A stretch of DNA of 64,000 bases from Paenibacillus sp. Soil787 (GTDB taxonomy: Bacteria; Bacillota; Bacilli; Paenibacillales; NBRC-103111), in NCBI RefSeq assembly GCF_001429545.1, contig NZ_LMSP01000048.1, positions 1 through 64,000 on the forward strand, in the 5' to 3' direction. The translations under genes and the position numbers were made by a program. Of the stretch, positions 1-8,200 are shown in pieces. The stretch's first letter is position 1; every line of letters starts with the position of its first letter. Below the pieces are notes generated by a model. The model was not told the origin of the DNA. It did not search any database and worked only from the letters and a program-made list of their open reading frames with translations.

Positions 1-92
1 CATGCCTCGCACTTCCTTTACACGTTCATTTATCCATTACTTAAAAATTTCGTGACAGCATGGGTGAACTCCTGTTTTCGTCGGACAGACTC

Positions 93-194
93 CTAGCGTC
101 CGGTCGCGACGAATCTGACAATCTTGCGCACAATTTTTGTGCGCTAGCGTCCAGTCGCGACGGATCTGACAACCTTGCGCACAATTTTTGTGCG
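93..194. repeat. Two tandem 51-bp units, each with a perfect hairpin
   Basis: Two near-identical 51-bp units (93-143 and 144-194) differ at only a few bases. Each ends in a perfect palindrome, GCGCACAA-TTT-TTGTGCGC, at 126-144 and 177-195. They lie outside any recognisable gene, and the reading frame through them (60-311) is a by-product of the repeat. They could be an intergenic REP-like element or RNA hairpins. Nothing else recognisable lies in 1-469 except the terminator at about 299. Confidence 0.8.
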
Positions 195-298
195 CTAGTA
201 TTCCTTCTCTCCATACTACCAAATTTACCAAAAAAATTAGAAAGGGGGTTCCTCATGCTCTACCTCGAAACTTATACTTTCTATTATGCCAAAAAGAA

Positions 299-326
299 AC
301 AGAGTGAATGAGTCCACTCTGTTTTC
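299..326 (+). terminator. Intrinsic terminator, possibly bidirectional
   Basis: The arms ACAGAGTG (299-306) and CACTCTGT (315-322) flank an 8-nt loop and are followed by TTTTCC on the plus strand. The left flank is A-rich, so the structure could also work on the minus strand. No gene that would use it is visible inside the window. Confidence 0.5.
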
Positions 327-469
327 CTTACAATACATAAAATAACCCTAATATGGTTCCATTTGTGCTTGTATATACTTTATAGATCCATACACCGCTC
401 CCTAGCACTGTCCGAGAGTAACCATATAAATCCTTCCAGGCGTGAAATCCCTCCGAGCACCCATTCTTC

Positions 470-1114
470 TTATAGTAAATTTTCAACCTTAATCTCACTA
501 ATTGCATGGATAATGAAATCCGCTTTAGACAAATCCTGTTGGCCAGAGTTCACATTGACGTAGCCAAAGCAAGTCATTCCCGCAGCTTTGGCCGCAGCAA
601 CACCATGTTTAGCATCTTCAACAACTACACAATCCTTTGGATCAACGCCTAGTAGGGAGGCTGCTTCCAAATATACATCAGGAGCCGGTTTACCTTGATT
701 GACTTCCTCGCCACTCACCACACAATCAAAATAACTGGCAAGATCGAACTTTTTCAACACTTCCTCAATAAAAACCTTAGGTGAAGAAGATGCGATTCCA
801 ATTGGAATTTGATTGTTTTTTAGAGATGTAAGCAGCTCTCTAATTCCCTCAATAGGTTCAATTTGAATTCCTTGTAAAAGCGTTATTTTAGAGGTGAGTT
901 GATGCTCAATGATCTCGACAACCGTCTGCTGTAGCTGATAGTCTTCTTTAATGACCTTCCACATCTCAGGATTCGTCATCCCCACAAATTTCTCCAACTC
1001 TTCCTTCGTGATCGTCTTCCCGAAATGTTTCATCGTTTGTACGTCTACATCAAAATGGATCGGCTCGCTATCAATGATAACGCCGTCCATATCGAAAATG
1101 AATGCTTTTAGCAT
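470..1114 (-). CDS. HAD-superfamily phosphatase, beta-phosphoglucomutase-like
   Basis: A 214-residue cytoplasmic HAD subfamily IA protein. The N-terminal motif I, FDMDGVIIDSEP, carries the nucleophile Asp (residue 8) and the acid/base Asp two residues later. IGIASSSPKVF is motif II (Ser), KPAPDVY holds the motif III Lys, and VVVEDAKHGVAAA is motif IV. The helical cap follows motif I, as in beta-phosphoglucomutases and sugar-phosphate phosphatases. The ATG is preceded by AAAGGAGATT. It is the last gene of the glycan locus, behind the response regulator and separated from it by a hairpin. The substrate cannot be read from sequence; a sugar phosphate is likely. Confidence 0.85.
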   Translation of the reverse strand: MLKAFIFDMDGVIIDSEPIHFDVDVQTMKHFGKTITKEELEKFVGMTNPEMWKVIKEDYQLQQTVVEIIEHQLTSKITLLQGIQIEPIEGIRELLTSLKNNQIPIGIASSSPKVFIEEVLKKFDLASYFDCVVSGEEVNQGKPAPDVYLEAASLLGVDPKDCVVVEDAKHGVAAAKAAGMTCFGYVNVNSGQQDLSKADFIIHAISEIKVENLL

Positions 1115-1207
1115 GGCTTGAATCTCCTTTGTGTTTGGATTCCCCTATTTACATAGTAATTGAACCTTTCGATATAATCGAGTGTCTTAAATTAGTCATG
1201 CATAAAT

Positions 1208-1254
1208 AAGAGGCTGCTCCTCTGCCATTTACATGGTTTTGGAGGCAACCTCTT
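1208..1254 (-). terminator. Imperfect hairpin, possible terminator of the response-regulator gene
   Basis: The arms AAGAGGCTGCTCC (1208-1220) and GGAGGCAACCTCTT (1241-1254) pair imperfectly. They lie between the response-regulator stop and the HAD start. The T-tract is weak, so termination is uncertain. Confidence 0.35.
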
Positions 1255-1384
1255 TGAAATATTACCAAATAGAATCCGTCGATTCATTCGTCCAATCTTA
1301 CTCTACATAGCGGTGTCTTAAATAGGGATCAATCTTCCTATATACTCAGTTGAGGTTGCGGGATGAATGAATCCAGCTTAACGA

Positions 1385-3031
1385 CTACTCTCTTCCCAAA
1401 CTCTCCCGATATGCCTTCGGACTAAAACCCGTCATTTTTTTGAAAATGCGGCTGAAATGCTCGGGGTTGAGGTATCCGATTTGTTCCGAAATACCGGAAA
1501 TTTTGATCCCCTTTTCGAGCAGTTGCTTAGCCTCTTCGATACGCAGCTTCGTCAAATAGTGGATGAAATTGCAGCCGACCTCTTTGACGAACTGCTTGCT
1601 CAAGTAGCTTTCACTAACGCCCACCATCTCACTGATGAGCGACTGATTAATTTCCTCACGATAATGCAAATCGAGGAATTTCTTTGCACTAGCTATAGAG
1701 GGACTATAGCGACCTGCGTTCATGAGACTATTCCCATGAATAGCTGAATGAGCACGCTGCAATAGCTGTCTGACATACTGCTGCGTTTCCTCCAGCGTCT
1801 CCATCTGTTTGATTTCATCAAATGGATTATGAGAAGTTGGCTGTACCTCCTCCAGGCGTATGCCTTTGGCATAAAGAACAGCACCGAGCTCCCACAACAT
1901 ATCGACGAATACAGCTCGCACCCTGTCAGGCAGCTCCTGCCTCGCATCATACATTCGCTTCTCCAAATGCTCATACTCGCGTACCCACTGACTTCCGTCA
2001 GGCTGCTTCAGAGCTTGAAGCAGGGTAAGTCTTCCAGTTCTCAAGTCATCCCACAACTCGTGATCCCCTTTGTCTGTCCCATCCGATACATAGGTCGCCG
2101 ATTCCCTATAGAACAGCTTCCCCAAACCAGCAAAATAACTTTTCGCTGCCAGCTGCTTCGCCTGTTGGTATAGGCGAGGCCACTGCCTACAGCCATTTGC
2201 TAAATCACTGATGCCAACCGATATGGATGCGTTCACATATTGCAGCAGGCGAGTTTGAATCATTGTGAGTAGGCTATGAATTTGGGACCGAATCGCCGAT
2301 TCGCTGCGACCGTGCGGGAACGCGCACAATAAGACGTATTCGCCTGTCTCACGTCGAACAATTTCATGCAGAATGGACATTTCATGCAGCACAGTTTGGA
2401 TCGTTTGGTGGATGAACCCATGCAGCTTCGTCGTATCGATACCTCTTGCGATTTGAATGACGATCGCCACCTCGTTCGATTCATTTAACAAGCCGCTAGC
2501 TGATAACATCCATTGTTCGATCGACTCTGCGTCTTCCTTCGGATCGAAGTCAAGAAGCTTCTGTAATAATGCATCCTTATCCGATTGTCGGACTAGTTGT
2601 TTATCCTCATGTCCAATTGACTCTATTTTCGATACGCCGCCTAAACGCACTAACTCCTCTACGGCTTTAGTGATAACAGGTACGATATGCTCCTCATCCA
2701 TATCCACCTTGACGATGTAGTCCAGCGCACCGAGCAGGAACGCTTCCCTTACATAGCTGTAATCGCTATAGGCGCTCAAAATAATCGGAACCGGACGCTT
2801 CAGCATAGCTGGATCATTCAATGCCTTTAACAACTCAATGCCGTTCATTCGCGGCATTTGGATATCAACTAGCAGTAAGTCGATGTCACCACGGGCCTTA
2901 AGAAGGGCGAGACCTTCGACACCGTCACCCGCTTCGCACACGATTTCAATATGGAGAGCTTGCCAATCGATCAAATGATGCAAGGCCAAACGAACTAACG
3001 GTTCATCATCAACGATCATCATCTTGTACAT
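1385..3031 (-). CDS. YesN-like response regulator with AraC-type DNA-binding domain
   Basis: A 548-residue protein. The receiver domain (1-125) has acidic residues VDDE (7-10), phospho-acceptor Asp56 in LLLVDIQMP, and the later conserved Lys. A long middle region (about 150-430) resembles those of YesN-type regulators. The AraC/HTH_18 domain (about 445-545) contains ISEMVGVSESYLSKQF and ISEQIGYLNPEHFSRIFKK. The ATG follows GAGGGG. Such regulators pair with YesM-type kinases and switch on adjacent sugar ABC and hydrolase genes. The only kinase in the window is 18 kb upstream, next to a wrecked copy of this same regulator gene, so this intact copy may be that kinase's working partner (inference). 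Confidence 0.9.
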   Translation of the reverse strand: MYKMMIVDDEPLVRLALHHLIDWQALHIEIVCEAGDGVEGLALLKARGDIDLLLVDIQMPRMNGIELLKALNDPAMLKRPVPIILSAYSDYSYVREAFLLGALDYIVKVDMDEEHIVPVITKAVEELVRLGGVSKIESIGHEDKQLVRQSDKDALLQKLLDFDPKEDAESIEQWMLSASGLLNESNEVAIVIQIARGIDTTKLHGFIHQTIQTVLHEMSILHEIVRRETGEYVLLCAFPHGRSESAIRSQIHSLLTMIQTRLLQYVNASISVGISDLANGCRQWPRLYQQAKQLAAKSYFAGLGKLFYRESATYVSDGTDKGDHELWDDLRTGRLTLLQALKQPDGSQWVREYEHLEKRMYDARQELPDRVRAVFVDMLWELGAVLYAKGIRLEEVQPTSHNPFDEIKQMETLEETQQYVRQLLQRAHSAIHGNSLMNAGRYSPSIASAKKFLDLHYREEINQSLISEMVGVSESYLSKQFVKEVGCNFIHYLTKLRIEEAKQLLEKGIKISGISEQIGYLNPEHFSRIFKKMTGFSPKAYRESLGRE

Positions 3032-3249
3032 GGTAGTTACCCCTCATATAGAAATTCGTCTGTCTAGTTGTAAAAAAGTATATACTACAGAACATTACTG
3101 AGCAATTGTGGTTTACGAAAAGCATTGAAACGCTCCTCGTATTATGATTTGTGTCTTAGACCTAACATAGTATAGTACAATTGGAAACGTATTCATATGA
3201 TTTATTTTGAATAAAAGATGATATTTTTGGTTAAATACATATAGAAAAC

Positions 3250-3288
3250 CCTCTCGTCAAGCAGCTTTTTGGCATGCTTAACGTGAGG
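3250..3288 (-). terminator. Intrinsic terminator after the surface-protein fragment
   Basis: The arms CCTCTCGTCAAGCA (3250-3263) and TGCTTAACGTGAGG (3275-3288) pair with two mismatches. On the minus strand they are followed by TTTTCTAT. The hairpin closes the GH101/scaffoldin gene group before the response-regulator promoter region at about 3040-3240. Confidence 0.6.
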
Positions 3289-3302
3289 ATTTATATCAAT
3301 TC

Positions 3303-3509
3303 TTACATCTGAAATACCACCGTTGGATTTAAGGTTATATTGTTTATAGACTCCTTATACGTTCCTGAATATGTCATAGCAAAAGTATAAGAACCCGGCA
3401 ATAACTCTTTGCTGATCTCTCCGCTGCTTGTATTACCGAAAGTCCTCCAGCTTCCCGCATAATATGTCACCGCACCACCATCCAACGGATTACCTTGACT
3501 ATTCTTCAG
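3303..3509 (-). pseudogene. C-terminal fragment of a secreted surface or glycan-binding protein
   Basis: An open frame of about 68 codons starts with LKNSQGNPLDGGAV and continues through YYAGSWRTFG and ELLPGSYTFAMTYSG to NPTVVFQM. This resembles repeat domains at the C-termini of large Paenibacillus extracellular proteins (recognised from memory). It directly follows the stop codons of the SLH gene in the same frame and has no credible start or ribosome site. It looks like the leftover end of a deleted gene. Confidence 0.55.
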
Positions 3510-3515
3510 TCACCT

Positions 3516-5066
3516 TTAAGCATGTTGCTCGACTTCGTTCAAGCTGTCCAAGAGTGTTTTTACTTGAGGGTTAAGGTTCAATGCATTCAGTACGATCGTA
3601 AGCGCCTCCGCACGTGTAGAGTTACCCTGTGGATCGAATAAGGCATTATCCTTGCCGCTGATGATACCCGCTTCTGCTGCATCCTTGATGTGATTTGCTG
3701 CATAAGAGTTTGCGTTTGCTATATCCGCAAAATTGCCTTTGGAAGCATCTTTGTCCACGTTACTAAAGTCCACAATACGGGATAGAATAATGACCATTTC
3801 TTCACGGCTGATCGTTTTGTCCGGCTTGAACGTCCCGTCTCCATATCCGGCAATCACTCCTGCGCTAGCGAGTTTCTCAATAGCTTCTTTACTCCAGTGG
3901 TTCTCAATATCGCTCAGAATAACCGACTGATTGGCACCGCCGTTGATATCGAATACGCGAGAAATGATCGCTGCAAATTCGGCGCGTGTAATGTTGCCGT
4001 CAGGATGGAACGTTCCATCCTCATACCCATCAATAACGTGCAATTTCACGAACGTACCGATGGTCTTTTTGCCCCAATGTCCATTAATGTCAGCCAATTC
4101 AACCTTTTCATCAGCTTTTTTTGCTTCCGCTACCATGGAAGAGATCGAATTAACAAGTTTAAACTCATTGACAATATCTCTATTAAATGCATTATTCTTG
4201 TTGTTGTTATTATTGTTGTTGTTATTATTGTTGTTGTTGTCATTGTTATTATTGTTATTGTTATTGTTGTTGTTGTTGTTGTTGTTGTTATTGTTCGATG
4301 ATCTCTGAGAATTTGCACTTACCTGTGTACTCCATTCGCTGACTCCTACCGAATTCTTTGCCCTCACCATATAGGTATGGGTTGAGTCTGCTGCAAGACC
4401 TGTGTGCGCAAACGGACTTGATCTGTCTGTTTGAACAACTCCATCTACCATCAGGTCATAACCCGCTGCGTTTTTTGAATGCTGCCAAGTTACGTTAATC
4501 TGTGAGGTACTTGTTGCTGTAACTGTCAAACCTGCAGGCACAGAAGGAATTTCGACCTCATTACCGTATGACGCTTGTATTATAGCCACTACCTTGCTAT
4601 TGACTGGAAAAAATTCAGTCACTAATTTCGAATCCACCTGTTTCATCAGTTTTACACTGTCCAGTACAATTTCGGCCGATCCCTGACTTTCCGCATGAAA
4701 TGGCAGCGTAGCCAGCGTTACATCACCGTTCTGGCCAGGAATGTTACCTTGTTGCGTATATGCAATTTGAATTTTATTCCCATCCACATTAGGGCCCACT
4801 GTAAAACCGCTACTTTGAAAGTCATTTTTAAGAAACTCTAAACGGCTTGTATCAAACGATAAATTGACTTCAAATGCGTACATATCGGTTACTTGTTTTC
4901 CTTCTACCTTCACTTCAAAGTTATCACCCGCCGATATGCTTGGTTTCGTGATGGAAAGTAAAAAGCTCGGGCTAGTGTTTATGTTTGCATGTATAAAGGG
5001 CTTCGGAAGCACGAACACGGTCAAAAGCAACGTCAGACTGAATGCGAGAAGTTTTTTTAAAATCAA
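3516..5066 (-). CDS. Cell-surface anchoring scaffoldin: cohesin, FN3, poly-Asn linker, three SLH domains
   Basis: A 516-residue secreted protein. Signal peptide about 1-28. A cohesin-type beta-sandwich (32-165) shows the typical AFEVNLSFDTSRLEF strand. A fibronectin type III domain spans about 172-250. A low-complexity linker of almost pure Asn covers 258-292. Three S-layer homology domains follow at about 324-365, 384-430 and 445-490 (GYEDGTFHPDGNITRAEFAA and two similar blocks). SLH domains bind pyruvylated secondary wall polymer, so the cohesin should be displayed outside the wall. The start is TTG with AAAGGG upstream. The preceding gene encodes a dockerin-bearing GH101, which makes this the obvious anchor candidate. 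The Asn tract is the odd feature. Confidence 0.9.
   Translation of the reverse strand: MILKKLLAFSLTLLLTVFVLPKPFIHANINTSPSFLLSITKPSISAGDNFEVKVEGKQVTDMYAFEVNLSFDTSRLEFLKNDFQSSGFTVGPNVDGNKIQIAYTQQGNIPGQNGDVTLATLPFHAESQGSAEIVLDSVKLMKQVDSKLVTEFFPVNSKVVAIIQASYGNEVEIPSVPAGLTVTATSTSQINVTWQHSKNAAGYDLMVDGVVQTDRSSPFAHTGLAADSTHTYMVRAKNSVGVSEWSTQVSANSQRSSNNNNNNNNNNNNNNNNNNDNNNNNNNNNNNNNKNNAFNRDIVNEFKLVNSISSMVAEAKKADEKVELADINGHWGKKTIGTFVKLHVIDGYEDGTFHPDGNITRAEFAAIISRVFDINGGANQSVILSDIENHWSKEAIEKLASAGVIAGYGDGTFKPDKTISREEMVIILSRIVDFSNVDKDASKGNFADIANANSYAANHIKDAAEAGIISGKDNALFDPQGNSTRAEALTIVLNALNLNPQVKTLLDSLNEVEQHA
4191..4295 (-). repeat. AAC/AAT trinucleotide tract encoding the poly-Asn linker
   Basis: About 35 consecutive codons, nearly all AAC or AAT, with one Asp and one Lys codon breaking the run. 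The tract sits exactly between the FN3 and SLH modules. Trinucleotide runs of this type can change in copy number without a frameshift, which would alter the distance from cell wall to cohesin. Confidence 0.9.
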
Positions 5067-5109
5067 AGTAATCCGCCCTTTCTAAAAATTCGTTAGTGTA
5101 ATTGGCCAT

Positions 5110-5156
5110 ATCGGCGACAGAAGGGGGGAAATAAGCTTCCCCTTTTCATTGCCGAT
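5110..5156 (-). terminator. Long hairpin between the GH101 gene and the scaffoldin gene
   Basis: Outer arms ATCGGC (5110-5115) and GCCGAT (5151-5156) enclose inner arms GGGGAA (5125-5130) and TTCCCC (5137-5142). There is no strong T-tract on the minus strand. The structure may be an mRNA-stabilising or partly terminating hairpin that sets scaffoldin levels relative to enzyme. Confidence 0.45.
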
Positions 5157-5211
5157 CAATCCTCAATTTCGCTAATGCGATCAGTTCAACTTTTCAACAA
5201 TCGTCGGTGTA

Positions 5212-8200
5212 TTAATTCAACATCGCTAAAGCTACGATTGCAAGGTCTTCAAGACCAACCTTACCGTCTTTATTTACATCTGCTAACACATTCCAACCCG
5301 GCTGATCTTGTTGTTTGCCATAAGCAGCTGCAACAATAGCCAAGTCTCCAATCGAGACACCGCCTCCATTGATATCTGCGTTAATTTTCTTAGTTTCAAA
5401 CACTTGTATCGCTGCTTCCAATGCGGCTTTCGCACTATCCACCTGCTGCTGATTGACATTCGGATTGTTTGCTATCACATTGGCCGTGTCGATCGCCGAC
5501 TGTAATTGCGCTTTGGCACCAATTGCATACAGGCCGTTTCCATTGCCCTCCTCTACTGCATTGTACTTCGCCTGAGCGCTTGCGATCGTTGCATTCAAGA
5601 GCGACTTATCTACAGGTATACTAGTTACCGCTATTTGTATCTCGCGGGAGGAACCGCCAACCTGAAGTTCATTCCCCTGTCCATTGGCAATCATTACATG
5701 GTCTACAGAAATTGTCGTATTGGTTGCCTGGGTTACAGATTTGGCCGTAAATTGAATTGCGAGCAAATCGCCTTGATACACGTTCGTGCCAACGCTGGCA
5801 GCCACAATTCGAACAGTTCCTGGCACCGAGTCATTTTTATTAATGACTTGAAATCCTTCTTTCACTGACGTTACTGAATTGAACTGCAAGCTTGCCGGAT
5901 CATAATGCAGTGTCAATTCTTGAGCATACACTTGCTGGTACACACTTTGCGTAACGTTAGTCAATCCCAACGTCAGATTGAAAGTTTGGCCAGAATTTAC
6001 TTTCTCCGCTCCAGTTAGAACAGTTTGCGGCACTACCGTTGTTTCCACAACTACACCGATCTCCGCAGCCGATGCATATCCACTGACGCCCGCTGTTGCT
6101 TCGAGCTTGACATAGGATGCATTGGTCGTAGTAAATGTTGCATATTTCTCCGCAATGTTGTTTACCCAATTTCCACTTGCAACCTTAGTAAAGGATACCC
6201 CATCCGTACTTACATACACGTTATAGCCTGTAATAATTCCATTCCAGCCTCCTGATTGCCTTGGCAAATACGTAAGTTTATTGATATTGTAGGTTCCTCC
6301 AAGATTTAAGGTAATCGATTGGGGGAGAACGTCGGAATTATCCCATTTTGTATGCCAGATCGTCCCTGGGTCTCCGTCAATCGCCATAGAGGCTGGGTTG
6401 TATGATCGAACCGTTTCCTGGCCTGTCGCCGTTGCCGTCATTTGGGATGAAGGGATCTTATTAGCAGTTACCCTAATGCTTGTTGTCAAAGGAATGTTGT
6501 TTGGGTTTACAACCATATTGGGCAGAATTACTGTACCATTTACCATGAAGGTTTGCGCCTTTAAGGCGTTCGGATCGTAATCTGCGTTGCTTAAATCCCA
6601 TGTCACATTTGCATCGATACTCCCCAAATCGGTTTCCAACGCTACTTTTCCGGGCAATCCCAGAGCAGCCGCTGTTTTGACCGATTTCATAGCAACATCT
6701 GTTATCGGTGCAGGTGCTGTAATTCCTGAAAGGTTCATAGGTTGGTCACTGCTGACTACTGTAAAGTTGTCAACAACTTGCGTTCCGGCAAGCAACACAT
6801 AATAATCATCAGCATTTCCTGTTATAAATGTAAAAGCATTTTGGCCAGGCTTGATGGTGTTATTCATAATAACTTCGCTAGTGTTCTTATCAGAAAGCAC
6901 CTTGACAGTTCCACCAGCACTGGATAAAAACCTTAGAAAGTATGCTTTATTTGGTAAAAGACGCAGCGTATACGGCAAAGTTCTAACGTCGTTGCCCTTT
7001 GTTTTCAAGGAAAATTCACCGTCTAGCGTATCCGTTGTGTAGGGCTTGTTGGTTTGCGACAAATGAATACGTTCGGTATATGCAGTCGGGAAGAAAATAC
7101 CATACCCCTCTGGAACGTTTTCAAAGTCCTCGTATGCAACATAGTTGCTTCGATCAGGTTTGTTGGTTTTGGTGACCCGGACGTCTGTGAATTTAGCTAG
7201 ACTAGTCGCTGTTCCCCCCGTTCCTTTAAGTGTTAATATTGCGGTGGTCTGATCTTGTGGAACAGTAAATTCCACACTCATTTTCATAAACTTGCTGCCG
7301 GTTTTGTCAGAATTGCTGATATTCATCGTTATCGGCGAACTGCTCATGTAGTTGCTTACTTCTTTATCATCCGTCGTTTTGACAGAAATAGTTGCAATTT
7401 TGCCTTCCGTTACTTCTGCCCAGACGGAAGCAACATATTTTTGTCCGCCTACAAGACCAGTCATCGTCTGCGTAACCGCTCCATTTTCAGCGCCCTTAAC
7501 TTCCAAATAGGTCTTTTCAAAAGACGTATCCTTAATGCTGATATTTTCCTGTTTATCAGAAACTACCGTCCAGTTATTAAAGCTGTGGCTGATAAAAGAA
7601 GCATCTTTCACCGGACTGCCCGTGCTCCACTCTTGGACTTGGACGGGTGCTGCTGTGTTGTTACCTCTATACACGACATAAGGCGTATTCTGTTCTGTAC
7701 TAATTGTGATTTTTCCATTTTGCACAGGCACAATGACCTCATTTTGCTTACCTGTTTGAGTCAAGCGATAAAGCTTCACACTAGTCTGACCAGCCCAGCT
7801 GTTCGGCAGATCCCATGTAGTCGTTTTGGTTGTAGTTGGATTCCAGTGATAAATTTTATCCTCATTTTCCGGACTCCATGGAATAAACACAAGCTTATCA
7901 GACGCAATTAATTTACCATTCTTATAAATATTGCTTTTTCCATTTTCTAATTTTGAAGTTACGCCGTTAGCAAAGGTTGCTTCGGTTGACGTCATTTTTA
8001 AAAGCTCATTGTGCATTAAATAACGATAAGAAAGCTGTTCCGCAAACAACTGTTGAATGGCATTTGTAATGGTTTTGCCGCCCTGCCATCCCATAAATCC
8101 GTCGTCAGCACCACGGGTGTAGCCTCCGCGCAGCAAAGCGTTGTAGCCGTAGACGTCTTTATCTTGATGATGGACAAAACGGTGGATTGTACTGTTAATA

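Noticed and set aside
250..290. Shared word AACTTATACTTTCT with the region near 28240
   Set aside because: A match of about 14 bases after CTCATGC in both places is suggestive, but too short and AT-rich to call a repeat family without a genome-wide search.
60..311. Plus-strand open frame of 83 codons
   Set aside because: It runs through the tandem hairpin repeat and has repeated peptide blocks only because the DNA repeats. No ribosome site or family.
3897..4318. Frames of poly-Leu, poly-Val and poly-Thr on either strand
   Set aside because: These are other-frame readings of the AAC/AAT tract that encodes the scaffoldin poly-Asn linker.
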